Of a stretch of DNA of 64,000 bases, positions 11,426-22,705 are shown in pieces. Below the pieces are notes generated by a model that was not told the DNA's origin, ran no database searches, and saw only the letters and a program-made list of their open reading frames with translations. Numbering within the stretch: the first letter of the stretch is position 1; the number at the start of each line of letters is the position of its first letter. The stretch is taken from contig CM065648.1 in NCBI GenBank assembly GCA_033220425.1, positions 868,001 to 932,000 on the forward strand, given 5' to 3'. Source of the stretch: Lepraria neglecta. Lineage: Eukaryota > Ascomycota > Lecanoromycetes > Lecanorales > Stereocaulaceae. The translations under genes were made by a program, and so were the position numbers.

Positions 11426-14400
11426 ATGTCCCAACCCAATTCCGCGGGTGAACATCCGACCTCATTCAATACCAATGTCAACCGGGCTAAGACGAAGAAA
11501 TGGGTGGAGGCAAAATCATACTCATATGACGGCGACGACTGGGGTGATGTGGACGACTACGACGAGTACGGGGGTTATGATGAGCCTGAGCTGGCTCCAA
11601 AGCCCACGGGACTCAGACAGCGAGGCCAATCATCAACGCAGGCTCCTCAAGAGGGTTATGGAGCCCATCAAGACCTATATCAATCACAGCTTGATGCAAG
11701 ACGACCACATGGACAGATGGGCGGAGCTGCTCCTCAGCAACAGTACGGCGGCCGCAGCGTCACCAATCCTCCACGCCAAAATCAGCCTCCCATGGTGAGA
11801 AAAAATTCGTTTGATCAGGGGGATGAGAGACGCGCCTTTTCAGCTGGGGGAGTACAGCCAGGTATGACCAGCACTGCTGGAATCAACCCAGCCCTTCAAC
11901 CTCAAGGTCAAAACATAGCCACTCAAGACTTTCAACCTGTTCCAATGCATCCAAATCAACAAGCTCCAGCTCAGCCAAGTCCTGGCCGACCTGGTCTGCA
12001 GATTCTAAACCGTTCAAGTATGGAAGGGCAAGCCAGATATGCCGACCAAGCTCAGTCGGCGGTTGGCACCTTTCGTGGACCCGCATACTTAGATCAACAG
12101 CGACAGGGCAGTAGAACGCACTCTATGACTAGCAACACCTCGCAAGATTTCCACAACCGACGGGATTTTTCACCTTCGGCAATGCCTCCGCCTCTTCAAA
12201 CGCGAGGATCGCCTTCACCTCACGGTGACCCGGACTCGCGATCTTCTTCACGGCATCCGCCGCGCAAGAGTAGTCTAAGTCAAGACAACCCTCCAACTCT
12301 GCCGTTTCCCACGCAAGCTCCACCGGTGACAATGGCAAGAGATCCGGAAGATGACTTGCCTGCTACGAGAGACCGTGCTGGTAGCGGCGGTACCAAGCCA
12401 CTGCCGTTTGTCCGCCCAGCAGACATCTACAAACGCATGCAAGAGGAGAAAGAAAAGGAAAGACAATCGCAAGAATCCTTAAGGCCAAGCATGGACTCTA
12501 TCATGGTTAAGCCGAATGAGCGTACTACTCTTGGCAAGACACAAGACAACGAGTCTGCTCAGCGATCGAAGCCTACACTCGATCCAGTCTCAGAGCGAAA
12601 GAGCGAATACGGCATGGAGGGAATCAATGTCAATGACCCAGCTGAAGTTGGAGAACGACGCCCCACGACCTCGAAAAAGTTTGAACTTCCTAAGCGGGCA
12701 CTAGACACTGGTTCTCAGTCGTCTACAGGCTCGCCGGGCCCAATTCTACCCGATGTCAGCAGGGTCTCCGGTTTTGGGGAATCGTTCTTCGGTTCTGGAG
12801 ACAGTTTTACAACGCCGACGTTGAACTTCACTGGTTCGTCTTCGCGGACATCCCAGGAGCCAAGGCAGACCGCACCTGAAAAGGATCTACAGCATCAACC
12901 ATCGCTCGGATTCACTTCTGCTGTGCATCATGCCTTCGACAAGGCGGAAGATCAAGTACCGCCAACGCCAAGTTCCACTGCAGCTTCGACTATTGGGCGC
13001 AGCACCAGCGGAGGCACGAGTGCTGTCAGTCCTATCATAAGCAGAGGGCCAAGTGCAGCGACGGACAGACTTCCCAGTATCGAAGATGTGTCTACTTCAA
13101 CTATTGCCGAGGAACCTGAAGGTAGTGGCTCGAGACCGAGGTCTTCGGGCTCGCCAGTCACGCCGAGACAGTTTGTAAGAAAGCCTTCCCCATCTCAAGG
13201 GATGGCCCCAGAATCGGTCCAACCGCGCGATGATCCTCCGCCATTGTTCATCCCAGGCCATCGAAGAAATCTTAGCACGCCTAGCCCGGACAACAGCCCT
13301 GCAAGAACGCCAGCTTTGGAGGCCAATAGACAACTACGACAACCACAGGAAGTAGAGCTAGCTGCGACGACGCCCACAGATCAAGGATTCAGCACAGGTA
13401 GTAGCTCACAAAACTCCGCCATTGACCAGGAGGAGGTTCCAGCACTATCTAGAGACAGCTATGGCTATAACAAGGACATGCAACCCGCTTCCACAAACTT
13501 ACCTGGCAAGGCTGACCAGAAAGTGTCACCCATATCGTCCCAGTATACCCGAAATCGCACAGACTCGTCAAGCAGCAGCAGAGTTCGCAACCTGGCTGAC
13601 AGATTTGAGAGCGGAAGTCGACCTGGATCAGCTCACTCTACTACCCCACGCGCAAGCCTTCTGAGCTCTACTACTCAAAAGAAAGATGACCTGGCCCCAC
13701 CTCGGCCGGTAGCTGACCGCATGGAAAGCTTCAGGCCTCATCTTCCCGGTGGCTGGGAGTCATCGGCGTCCATCGCTCCAGCTACAGGGGCTAGGGGCTT
13801 GGAGACAGTGGGCGGAAGGCAGCAGTTGGAGGAGGTGGATATATCTACTACGTCTGGCCCTAGTCTGACTAGACTCAGCAATAGACCCAATGAGGACATG
13901 GTCACTCCCTCTCCCGATCACGACACTTCTTCCGTCTCCCAGATCAAAGACGCGTCTGCGGAAGCCTTTACCGCTGCGGCAGCAGCAGGAATAGCTTTAG
14001 CCGGTGCATTTGCTGCCGCCGTTGGAATGGACCAGCATGATTTATCTACAGAATCCCCGTCCGATGGGCAAGGACCACAAAGGAAATCCGAGGATCGTGG
14101 ACCGAAAACTCGTGACCGTAACCCCTCAATTAACACTGTAGTCCATCCAGAGGCGTCAAGGCCGTCCTTCCCAAGTCTGACCGACGATGAGATTTCAAGC
14201 GCAGCCCCTACTCCTCTGCCAAGCAACATGCAGCGGAAGCCAGCAGTGGATGCCGAAGATCCCGAATACTTCCCATCCCCTCTCTCTGTGCATCAGGGCT
14301 CCAGCCAACGGGCAAGCCAGATTGAAGGATCAACACCCGGAAAGCAACAACCCACGCTGCCAATCCTTAGCACAGATTTGCAATCACAACAGTATGAGTC

Positions 14401-15835
14401 TGATAGGCTGCACAAGGAAATTGTAAGAGAGTTGACTCCTATATCCGCCAGCGAGCCTATGACAGCAGAGACAGATTACTCGAATTATCAAGCATTATCC
14501 ACGAACCCTAGTGTCATTCGTCCTGGTCATGAGAGCGGTGTTCTTCCAAGAGAATATGATAGTTATTGGAACGACGAGAATAGCGAAGACGAAGTGAGCG
14601 AGATCAGCCGTGATCCGACACGACTGGAACATGCAGCCACTACCGAACGTCAACAAGGTGTGTCACTCGTCAGTGAACCTTTGCCGCCAAGTGAACCAAT
14701 ACAGCCGGCACCTCTAGCACCTGTTCCTCAGGATGAGCCTCCTCAGGGGAGACCACACATGCTACCACACCGTTTTTCGTGGGAGCAACCGTTGCATGAT
14801 CTTTCTACAGACCCAAAACCACTCCAAGAGCCCACCGCCGCTCCCACATCCGACTTCCTGAAATCCGCGATATACCCCGCAGGCCGATCTTTCCAGCCTC
14901 GAGATGGACCTTCTGAAATCGATCACACGTCTACAATGCCAGCAGGACCATCCTCACTGTCCATTGAGCCTCCAAGGCCCCTGGAGAACGATCTTCCCAT
15001 TCCCGCTTCTACCGATGTGGCAGGCCAGCAAACGGAACCCATCGACACTCTGAAAGAAATGCCAGACTTCCCAAGTGGGCTAGAGGTAGCGCAGTCAAGG
15101 GGGGAGCGGGTCTCTGAGGAGCCTTCGATATCTAGCCACAATGAAAACATGAGTAACCTCGCTCCTCGGAGTTCGATCGGGGAAATTGGAGAGAGAGAAG
15201 TGCCAGATATCCCTCTGTCAGAGCCTCTTCGGTCGGACAATCTGACCTATACTGCACCCGAACCCTATCTCCCGTCAACCGGACCCCCCATCCCGCCCAA
15301 AATTCCCGCATTCCGGGAGATAGTGGCCTTGAAGACCCCGTCAGAACGTATCCGGGGCTACAACGATGCTCGTCAGCAGTTCGCCGGTCTTAAGGTTGGC
15401 CTTGATGATTGGGTTGCTCAGACTGTCTATGAGCTTCCAGAGCACGCTGATCTGTTGACAATGTCAGGACGGCCCACTCCTAACTTCCAAGGTCACAGGC
15501 CATCGCCATCAAGCTTGAAATTAGGCGGTCTCCTGCCCAGTGGGGGCCAGGGTGGCCAACAGCCATACTACCAACAGTATGTCAATGCAAGTCCACAATC
15601 GTCAGGGCCAACTGGATCCCTACAAGGCGGCGCTGCAGGCGGTGTTTCGCCACAAGCGTACTCGCCTTCAGGAGGCTCTGGTGGCAAAATTTCAAGCCAA
15701 CAAGTCCAGGCCAAAGGCAAAGATCTTCTACACACAGCAGGTGTTTTTGGAGGGAAAGCAAACGTTGCTGCAAAAGGCTTGTTCTCCAAAGGGAAGAGCA
15801 AGTTTAGGGCTGCGAGTGGCGCCGAAAAGGTATAG
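11426..15835 (+). CDS. Large Ser/Pro-rich low-complexity protein
   Basis: This is a single open frame of about 1,469 residues from ATG 11426. The ORF is open upstream to 11348, but only by GTG. The N-terminus has the motif TKKWVEAKSYSYDGDDWGD followed by an Asp/Tyr-rich stretch. Most of the protein is Ser/Pro/Gln-rich and predicted disordered. An Ala-rich hydrophobic stretch (AAAAAGIALAGAFAAAVG) lies at about residues 850-868. Near the C-terminus a folded-looking segment reads LKTPSERIRGYNDARQQFA then LDDWVAQTVYELPEH. The end is basic (AAKGLFSKGKSKFRAASG). I recall similar proteins in filamentous ascomycetes but cannot name a function. The next gene on the same strand starts 251 bases downstream in a phase that would allow splicing, so the two may be one gene. 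Confidence 0.8.
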   Translation: MSQPNSAGEHPTSFNTNVNRAKTKKWVEAKSYSYDGDDWGDVDDYDEYGGYDEPELAPKPTGLRQRGQSSTQAPQEGYGAHQDLYQSQLDARRPHGQMGGAAPQQQYGGRSVTNPPRQNQPPMVRKNSFDQGDERRAFSAGGVQPGMTSTAGINPALQPQGQNIATQDFQPVPMHPNQQAPAQPSPGRPGLQILNRSSMEGQARYADQAQSAVGTFRGPAYLDQQRQGSRTHSMTSNTSQDFHNRRDFSPSAMPPPLQTRGSPSPHGDPDSRSSSRHPPRKSSLSQDNPPTLPFPTQAPPVTMARDPEDDLPATRDRAGSGGTKPLPFVRPADIYKRMQEEKEKERQSQESLRPSMDSIMVKPNERTTLGKTQDNESAQRSKPTLDPVSERKSEYGMEGINVNDPAEVGERRPTTSKKFELPKRALDTGSQSSTGSPGPILPDVSRVSGFGESFFGSGDSFTTPTLNFTGSSSRTSQEPRQTAPEKDLQHQPSLGFTSAVHHAFDKAEDQVPPTPSSTAASTIGRSTSGGTSAVSPIISRGPSAATDRLPSIEDVSTSTIAEEPEGSGSRPRSSGSPVTPRQFVRKPSPSQGMAPESVQPRDDPPPLFIPGHRRNLSTPSPDNSPARTPALEANRQLRQPQEVELAATTPTDQGFSTGSSSQNSAIDQEEVPALSRDSYGYNKDMQPASTNLPGKADQKVSPISSQYTRNRTDSSSSSRVRNLADRFESGSRPGSAHSTTPRASLLSSTTQKKDDLAPPRPVADRMESFRPHLPGGWESSASIAPATGARGLETVGGRQQLEEVDISTTSGPSLTRLSNRPNEDMVTPSPDHDTSSVSQIKDASAEAFTAAAAAGIALAGAFAAAVGMDQHDLSTESPSDGQGPQRKSEDRGPKTRDRNPSINTVVHPEASRPSFPSLTDDEISSAAPTPLPSNMQRKPAVDAEDPEYFPSPLSVHQGSSQRASQIEGSTPGKQQPTLPILSTDLQSQQYESDRLHKEIVRELTPISASEPMTAETDYSNYQALSTNPSVIRPGHESGVLPREYDSYWNDENSEDEVSEISRDPTRLEHAATTERQQGVSLVSEPLPPSEPIQPAPLAPVPQDEPPQGRPHMLPHRFSWEQPLHDLSTDPKPLQEPTAAPTSDFLKSAIYPAGRSFQPRDGPSEIDHTSTMPAGPSSLSIEPPRPLENDLPIPASTDVAGQQTEPIDTLKEMPDFPSGLEVAQSRGERVSEEPSISSHNENMSNLAPRSSIGEIGEREVPDIPLSEPLRSDNLTYTAPEPYLPSTGPPIPPKIPAFREIVALKTPSERIRGYNDARQQFAGLKVGLDDWVAQTVYELPEHADLLTMSGRPTPNFQGHRPSPSSLKLGGLLPSGGQGGQQPYYQQYVNASPQSSGPTGSLQGGAAGGVSPQAYSPSGGSGGKISSQQVQAKGKDLLHTAGVFGGKANVAAKGLFSKGKSKFRAASGAEKV

Positions 15836-16086
15836 CCAATTCCATTCTATGATGCCTGATTTTTGTAAATCGTACCCAATTTAATCACGCTACATCCATG
15901 TTTTTTGCAAGCGGGAGTTCACATGCCAAATGTAGCACATGTATTTGTATCAGCAGAGTCGAATGTCAGAATCTCGGGCCAGGGCCGATTGATCGCCATT
16001 CAAAATAATGTTTTCCAATACTGACTCTCATTTTCGAAATGCAGTGATTGATACTTGTGTTGTGTCAGGCTACCAATCTATCACCA

Positions 16087-19000
16087 ATGTCATCCCCTAG
16101 CCTCTCCCGAGGAATGCAACAACAGCCACCTGATTTCCAACCCCAGCCCACCACTCAAGCCCCAAAAGACCTCCACGACGGTCCAAGCCCAGTGGTAACT
16201 CAAGCTGCCTCTCCAAAACCTCAGCATACACCCCGAACCCCCGACCAGCAGTCCCCTCGAGACCCTCCTTCCTTAGAAAGTTTCACGCAGAGTCAGCTCG
16301 GGGATGACGAACGTAGCGAGGAGTCTGGGCGAACAAGCCAAGACAGCCAGCCAACTTCATCTAGCTTACATGGAAAACATGGTGTCTCAAATCATGAAGA
16401 GGAACAGCCGGTACAAGTCTCTGCTACCATTGGAGATACTCCTGTCTTCTTACAGGAAACACCATCGGCTGCCTCATATGTAGGGTTACCTCATGAGATC
16501 CACACACCACGGTCTGCAACTAGTAGCAACAGAACGCCGACCCAAGCGACCTTCGCTGCTCAAGCTCAGCTTGCAAAGTCGCCGATTGAGGACACATCAC
16601 GTCGTTCAGAAGCTCAGGAGAAACCTAATGCTCGCCGGAGCATAGAGAAACACCCAAAGCCGGTCTTGCCACCTCAATCACGCCTCTCCCAGTCGCTACA
16701 GACCTCAAATAGTTTTGGTACCGTGTCCGCGAGTGGTCATGCTCCTGAGATAGACACAACGCAGAGGTTCCCCGAAGAGTCCAAAGATACCTTCCATACC
16801 GCAGACAGTGGGAAAGATCCTGTTGTTGCTTCCTTACCAAGGGCACAGCCAGTAAACCTGCGGAAGGATGAACCCGATCCGCAGGCATCCACACGCTTGG
16901 GTGGACTGCTTAATTCGGAGATTTCACCAGCCGTACCCCTGCACATGCCTCAAGAGACGCAGAGTGGCTCCGGGAACCCATTAAGACCTGTACCATTTCC
17001 TGCACTTCGAGATTCTGGCCATACTCTCCGACGGTCTCAAGAGTACTCAACTCGGGGACCAAGTATCGAAAGCATTCCACGCCGTGTCACTCCTGATCTC
17101 CCACCGTCATCCATATCCCCTCCCTCTCAGCAATCTACGGCTCGTGGTGCACTGGAACAAAAACCTCGGACAGGTCCAATTCATTACGGCATTGACCACG
17201 ACTTTATTTTTGAGGGCAATAATGAAAGGCTTAGAAACCGCTCGCCTTCGTATTCGGGGTCAATCCCGAACAGGACATCCGAAGACTCACGTCGATCTCT
17301 GGAACCAAATACTTTTATGGACTCTGCTTTCTGGCAAAGTGACCAAACCAGGGGAGGAAGAGACTTCCCAGCGAATTTCTATCCCGGGCACGTCGCGGGA
17401 GACGAACCTCGTGTGCCACGCCAGCCGGCAGCGAACGGCCAGACTGGAGAGCCTGAATCACCTGTAGGACGCCGCTCGGAAAGCAAGCCTAGATCCAGAC
17501 GTGGCTCAAGGAGCTCTCCTTTCTTCAAGGCATTTGGTAGAATTTCGGAATCTGACCAATCGTCGCTTCCGCATATGCATGACAATCAAATCAGCTCTAC
17601 AGTTGTCACTTCGCCTGTTGCAGGGGGGAAGAAAGGCAGGAGGACCACTCTTCTCCGTTCACTTAAAAGGAATTCTGCAAGCGGGAGTGCGAGTGGGCGA
17701 AGCAAGGAGAACATTACTCCTACGACAACCACACCTCAGAGTATACGTCCTATTCAAACATTCCCTACCGCTTCTCAACGGATGAATGAGGAAAGTCCTT
17801 CGAGAGGCCCACCAAGCACGAGTAAATCCAACAAAAAGCTGCAAAGGGCATCAACATCTGGGAATGCCGAGCAAGACGGTGGCAAGAAGAAGAGGTTCTC
17901 AGCGATTGGGGTAAGCATCGTCCTGCCGTCTTCTAACTGCTCAGCACTAACAAGTAACAGAGCCTCTTTGGGCGGTCACATCCGAAACGGCAGAGCTCCA
18001 TAGAAACTGCAGCTAGGCCTCCTCAGCAGCCCTCCCCTGCTCTATTGCAGCAACGCGAATACAATATAGCCCTACCGTCACAACCGCAGCAATACGATGG
18101 ACCTCCAACAGAGCAGCCACCTCCAGAAGGCTACTACGCTCCCCCTGGCCTCAATTCCAGACCGCCTCAACCTTCCAGTCGCTACGCAATATCCAATCCA
18201 AGGATGGAGCAATATTCATGGACTCAAGATGCTCCAGCTTACGTCCAAGATTCGTCTTTACGGCATCGAGCGGACCCGATAAATTCTCAACGCATTCAGC
18301 CACAGACCAGGACTGTTACGACAACTTCGACTACCTTTACTCGAAGACCACAAGCCTCACCGTCCGGAGCTCCCAAGTCCGCACCGGCGACACGGACTTC
18401 AACCACCTTACCTCGAACCAGTGCACAATATTCGGCACCTCCTGTACCTAAATCTCCATCGAGCAGAAATCGAGAGCCTTCCAAGCAACAACCAGCTCCC
18501 GAGCCTCAACCTTCCGGCAGCTCATGGACACGCTTCTCTTCCCATTCCCGCTCCAAGTCCCGAAACTCCCAACAGCCACAACAGCCCTCCACCGGCACCA
18601 TACCTCCAGCACCCCCATTCAACACCCCCAGCACCCCACAAAATGCCACCACCCCCCAATTTTTCCAACCCACCTCCCGCTCAGACTCCCCACCTCCACC
18701 CCCTCCCCCACCAAAAGACTATTGGCACAACCCACGTCCCCACCAATCCATGCTGAGCACCACAACCACAGCAACAACGCACCACAGCCCCTCTCCCTCT
18801 CAAATCTCAAACACCTCAATTCGTCCCATCTCAATCGGAACACCGAATCGCCCCATTTCAGCCGGGAACCGCCAATCGCTTCCACCACTACAAACAGATA
18901 TGATGAGTAATAGCAACAGCGCTGTTAGGTCGGTAGGGAAAGCAGTGACACCGGAGGAGAAGAGGAAGAGCAGACAGCAGGAGATTGAGCGGAGCACGCT

Positions 19001-19142
19001 GCCGCCGACGAATGTGAATATTGGGGGTGGTGTAGGTGGTTCAAAGAGAGGGGAGAGCGAGAATGAGCAGCCGGTTATGAGTGCGACTAGTTTTCCGGGG
19101 CAGATGTGGCAGCCTGATTATAGTCATTGGGACGGCGACTGA
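16087..19142 (+). CDS. Ser/Pro-rich protein, possibly the 3' part of the previous gene
   Basis: There are two exons, 16087-17910 and 17961-19142, joined across a 50-base intron (GTAAGC...AACAG, phase 0). The frame is continuous across the splice as RFSAIG-SLFGRSHPKRQ. The product is about 1,001 residues, mostly Ser/Pro/Gln-rich and disordered. A basic Ser-rich patch (SRRGSRSSPFFKAFGRI, then KKGRRTTLLRSLKRN) precedes the splice. The second exon includes poly-Pro (SPPPPPPPPKDYW) and ends in FPGQMWQPDYSHWDGD. The function is not recognised. Composition matches the upstream gene, and an intron from GTATAG at 15832 to TGTCAG near 16065 would fuse the two in frame. I annotate them separately because the upstream frame ends with a plausible basic C-terminus. 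Confidence 0.7.
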
Positions 19143-19625
19143 ACTAAGCATGCTTCTAGTATGTGTTTTTTTTGGTAAGATATTGGATGACGATTGTGGT
19201 GGAAAATTCTACTGATAGCGAGTGTTGTGTGCATATTCATGCGGTTCTGTGTGTATGATTGAAATGTTGATAGCTTGAAGACTTTTGCAGATCAATAATT
19301 CTCCTATATCTTCTAAACTCCGCTGTTCGCAGTCACTACATGTGGTTGTGTCTTGAGATATTGGTTTCAAGCCACCCCTGTGGTCTAATCTGCACTGGAT
19401 GGAGCAAAAATGGGTTGATCAACCCAATGGACGTAGGACCGTTATGCAATTGTGACGACAAAAATGGATAATTCCTTTGGAAACTACTCCGCTCTCCTCC
19501 TTTAGACGCGAATGCAGGGTATACAGTTCTCGTTCCTCAAGCCCACTATGCACAATTACTTCGTCTTCCTTGACCCTCCCCAACTTCCAAATCCCACCTG
19601 CCAATATGCTAAAAGGCCTCTCGCA
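19143..19625. other. Convergent 3' intergenic region
   Basis: This lies tail to tail between the Ser/Pro-rich gene and VAM7. No supported gene or repeat was seen. It should hold the 3' untranslated regions of both genes. Confidence 0.45.
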
Positions 19626-20765
19626 TCACGAGATCTTCCCAACCCTCTTCCGCGCCACATCCATCTTCCCCCCCACCCTCCCAACATCCTCATCCAACAA
19701 TCCCAGCAAATCCTTCTGCACCTCCAACTCCTCCTGTATCTGAATCCCCAACTCCCTCTGCCTCCTCACAGCCGCGGCTAACACATCCACATCCTTATCT
19801 TGCTCTGCCATCATCTGTTTTTGTAACTGTAACACCCCCTGATTATCTAGTGCGCGGGTTTTGGAGGTTTCTTTTCCGAGGACACGACCGCCTGTGGGGC
19901 GCCCGTTGTGGGAGGAGGTGGATGTGGGGTTGGTCCCGTTGGTGTTGGAGGTGTTGGAAGAGAGGAGGGAGGTCGTGTCGCTGGCGTTCGCGACGGTGGC
20001 GTCGACGGCGGATTTCGCTGCCATTGCTGATAGCAGGTTTTCGAGACCTTCGCGCTCCCGCTTCGCGGAGGACAGCAGGTCCTTTCGCCTCCTTAGCTCC
20101 CCCTCACCTAAACTCGCTCCTCCCCGTATTGAACTCGAGGAGCCTAGATTCTGCAGCCCGGTTTCGAGAGCTGATATCATTGTGCCGGCTCTTACTAGGC
20201 ACTTTTTTGCTTGTACTGAGGCCTCGTGTTGTGCTTGCGCTGTGGAGGCTTGATCCCTCCGCGTCAGGTTGAGCCGCGCATCGTGGAGTTGCGATTTTAA
20301 TTCGCGGTGATGGTCGAGCCAGGCGACTGGGTCCGTTATGGGCGCGTTGGAGCCAGGGCCGTTTATAGTGGAGTAGAGTGTCGATGCTAGAGATGATTTC
20401 GAGCTATTGCTGCTCGGTAGATTTAGGAACGTCCGCCACGCACTCGTATCCCGCCATCGTCCGTCATCAGACTCGTTTATCGCGTTGAGATAGGCTTCCA
20501 GACCTTTCCGCCGCGTTTCGGTGAGTTCGGGGGAGGATGTGGTGCGTGTAAACCAGGATTTTGGGGGGAGTGGGGCGGGGGGAAGGGTTCCGCCAGCGAG
20601 GGAGGTGAGGGAGGTGTGGAGGGTTGTGAAGTCTGAGTAGCGTTTTTGGAGGGTAAGTGTTCGCAGAGGGAGGCGGAGAGTTACGTTGTAGATGGTGTAT
20701 GGTTTAGAGGTGCCGGAAGTGGAGGTGGAGGTGGTGGGGATGGAGATCTCAAGATTGGGTGACAT
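19626..20765 (-). CDS. VAM7: Vam7-type vacuolar SNARE with PX domain
   Basis: This encodes a soluble Qc-SNARE that binds PI3P through a PX domain and works in homotypic vacuole fusion. It is intronless, 379 residues, starting at ATG 20765. Residues about 5-115 form the PX domain, with the hallmark RYSDF and then LPPAPLPPKSWF. The middle is helical and contains a Ser/Thr/Asn-rich insert. The C-terminal 65 residues form the SNARE helix, QLQKQMMAEQDKDVDVLAA then IQEELEVQKDLLGLLDEDV, ending VARKRVGKIS with no membrane anchor, as in Vam7. The length fits fungal Vam7. The gene starts 342 bases from the 3' end of the EB1 gene on the same strand. Confidence 0.88.
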   Translation of the reverse strand: MSPNLEISIPTTSTSTSGTSKPYTIYNVTLRLPLRTLTLQKRYSDFTTLHTSLTSLAGGTLPPAPLPPKSWFTRTTSSPELTETRRKGLEAYLNAINESDDGRWRDTSAWRTFLNLPSSNSSKSSLASTLYSTINGPGSNAPITDPVAWLDHHRELKSQLHDARLNLTRRDQASTAQAQHEASVQAKKCLVRAGTMISALETGLQNLGSSSSIRGGASLGEGELRRRKDLLSSAKREREGLENLLSAMAAKSAVDATVANASDTTSLLSSNTSNTNGTNPTSTSSHNGRPTGGRVLGKETSKTRALDNQGVLQLQKQMMAEQDKDVDVLAAAVRRQRELGIQIQEELEVQKDLLGLLDEDVGRVGGKMDVARKRVGKIS

Positions 20766-21107
20766 GGTGGGGCTGCTGCTATCGGAGCTTCATGAGAGAT
20801 GCGGGCGGGCGGTGGAGGAGTTTGGCGGGGGGATTCTTAGGTGCCTGGAGGAGGTGTGGTTTTACAATTGAGTGCACATGTTCTTCTTTATAGGTATGAC
20901 CACGGTCACGTGTTGGAGTCGAACGGCAGCCCAGAAACTCTGAAGCGAAGTTTATGAGATTTGTATCTGGGTAAACCTGCCCTGTCTTTGATGCATCCGT
21001 CTATCCACTCAGCGCATGCTAGCTCCTAGCACCTTCCTTAAAGCCTCCTGCACCCCCTGTCCTCTGCCTGGTATCACTTTTCATGCACATCGTTGCTAGA
21101 TTCCCCC
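20766..21107. other. VAM7 upstream region
   Basis: About 340 bases separate the VAM7 start and the EB1 stop, both on the minus strand. Nothing beyond presumed promoter and 3' UTR sequence was seen. Confidence 0.4.
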
Positions 21108-22156
21108 CTAGAAAGTCTCCTGGTCATCCGGCACGCCTCCTTCTGCCTCTGCGGGTATCTCGAATCCTTCCTGTAGACAGCAAGTCAGATATCATGGTGA
21201 GAGATCTCCAGGGGGCAGTGTGACTTACCTCTGTTGAATACAAAATCGCCTGAATATGCTTCACCAACCCATCCTCCTTCTCAATCTCCGGATCAGCCTC
21301 AATAGCCTGCTGCAGGAGTAACTCAATATCCCTTAGCTTGCTGAAGTAGAAGTCCCGTTCCCTCTCCAATCCCTCAACTGTAGACTTCAATTGTGCATTT
21401 TCCGAAATGATAGCCGCGGAAGCTCCACCGGCCGCAGGTCTCGCGCCTCTCGCTGCCGGAGCTGTTGTAGGAGTCGTGCCGCGTCGAGCTGCGCCAGCAC
21501 CGGCGCCCGAGGTGCGTGAGGAGACTGAAGCAGCAGCAGGTGCGCCGGTGGGCGCTCCGGCTCCTTTCCGCCGTGCTAGAGCGTCGTAGTCACCTCCGGG
21601 GTAGTATTGGTCCCAGTATCGTTTTGACCACTGGAGAAATTCAAGGTTGTCTTGCATCTTGCACTTGACGAGTGAGTCAATGGGGACGAGGCGTTCAATG
21701 CCATGTTTTGTGAAGGCGTCTAATGAAAGGTATGAGCCAAAATTCCTAGAGCACAGATTCGGTGTGGGGCATACTTTGCAGAATCTTGAAGTTTTGTAGA
21801 TAGGCGTATTCAGTGTTGACATTGAACTTGACCCGGCTCATGGGCAGGTCCTCTGCGCATCGTTATGTTAGCCCATGCAGTTTTGGATGATGGACATAGA
21901 GTATAAGCATACGGAAGATGCTGTCGTATATCTGACATAGTGCTGCTCTGAATAACAAATCACGAATCAGCCCTCTGTCTCAAGTCTGCATCTGGTCTCG
22001 ATGTGAGGTATGCGTACCCTGTCCCACATTGCTCGACCTTCGTAACGTTGAGCTGCAAGAGGCTGTTCAGCCATGCAAGAAGTTCCTGTCTGTAGTGAAT
22101 GTTCTGTCAGCGGTGAGCGTATAGGTTTCTCGACGAACTTGCCTGGATTCACCCAT
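21108..22156 (-). CDS. BIM1: EB1-family microtubule plus-end tracking protein
   Basis: This is an EB1/Bim1/Mal3-type protein that tracks growing microtubule ends. Six predicted exons (22156-22143, 22089-22018, 21947-21913, 21852-21775, 21719-21229, 21170-21108) give 250 residues. The CH domain is clear, with MGESRQELLAWLNSLLQLN, then CGTGAALCQIYDSIF, FTKHGIERLVPIDSLVKCK and QDNLEFLQWSKRYWDQYYP. A disordered Ala/Gly/Thr linker follows, then the EB-homology coiled coil (LERERDFYFSKLRDIELLL). The last exon adds an acidic tail ending in DDQETF, similar to the EEY/F tails that bind CAP-Gly domains. Intron 1 can be spliced either as GC-AG (donor GCAAGT) or as GT-AG with a weak donor GTTCGT, shifted by four bases. 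Both give the same protein. Confidence 0.9.
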
Positions 22157-22705
22157 AGTGGGTGGCGTGTTGTAGTGTGGGCAGCGGTTGCGAATAGGTG
22201 GGCAATTAGGTTCAAGTGACGGCTGATGGATTAGAGGAAGAGCGTCGAGGATATAGAGAGATTGTGGTTTGAGCCGTCATGTGCCATTAGGTCGGAAAGT
22301 TGTTTATTATGAGGGGCAAATCGTCACAAAATCGTAAGGCTACGGCGGACCAATCAGCGCGTCAAGGCTTGGCGTGCTCGCGTTAGTCTTTGAATCAAAG
22401 TCGGATTCAGAAAGGAAGTGATTGTGCGAATATTTCATGCATAGTGCTGTCGTCGAGTATTTCATTTTCTTGAGATTGAAATGCTATATACACGCCTCTT
22501 TCCAATGCTCCATCGTCTACACGTGTCGAGAAAATGTAATGAATCGTTGAAACGATACCGCTCAGATGCTGACTGAATACAACCCAAATCAGACTATTAT
22601 CACCCATAATCTTCTAACGTCGCTGAACAAACATGCAACAAAATACCACCCAAAACTGTAGCATCTAACGAGCCCATAAAAGGATTACTACCACCGTACC
22701 CCACA
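22157..22705. other. Intergenic between EB1 promoter and F-box/WD40 3' end
   Basis: No supported gene was seen. The stretch holds the EB1 upstream region and the 3' flank of the F-box/WD40 gene. Confidence 0.4.

Noticed and set aside
19850-20272. Arg/Trp-rich plus-strand frames opposite VAM7
   Set aside because: These are composition shadows on the antisense strand of VAM7 with no family features.
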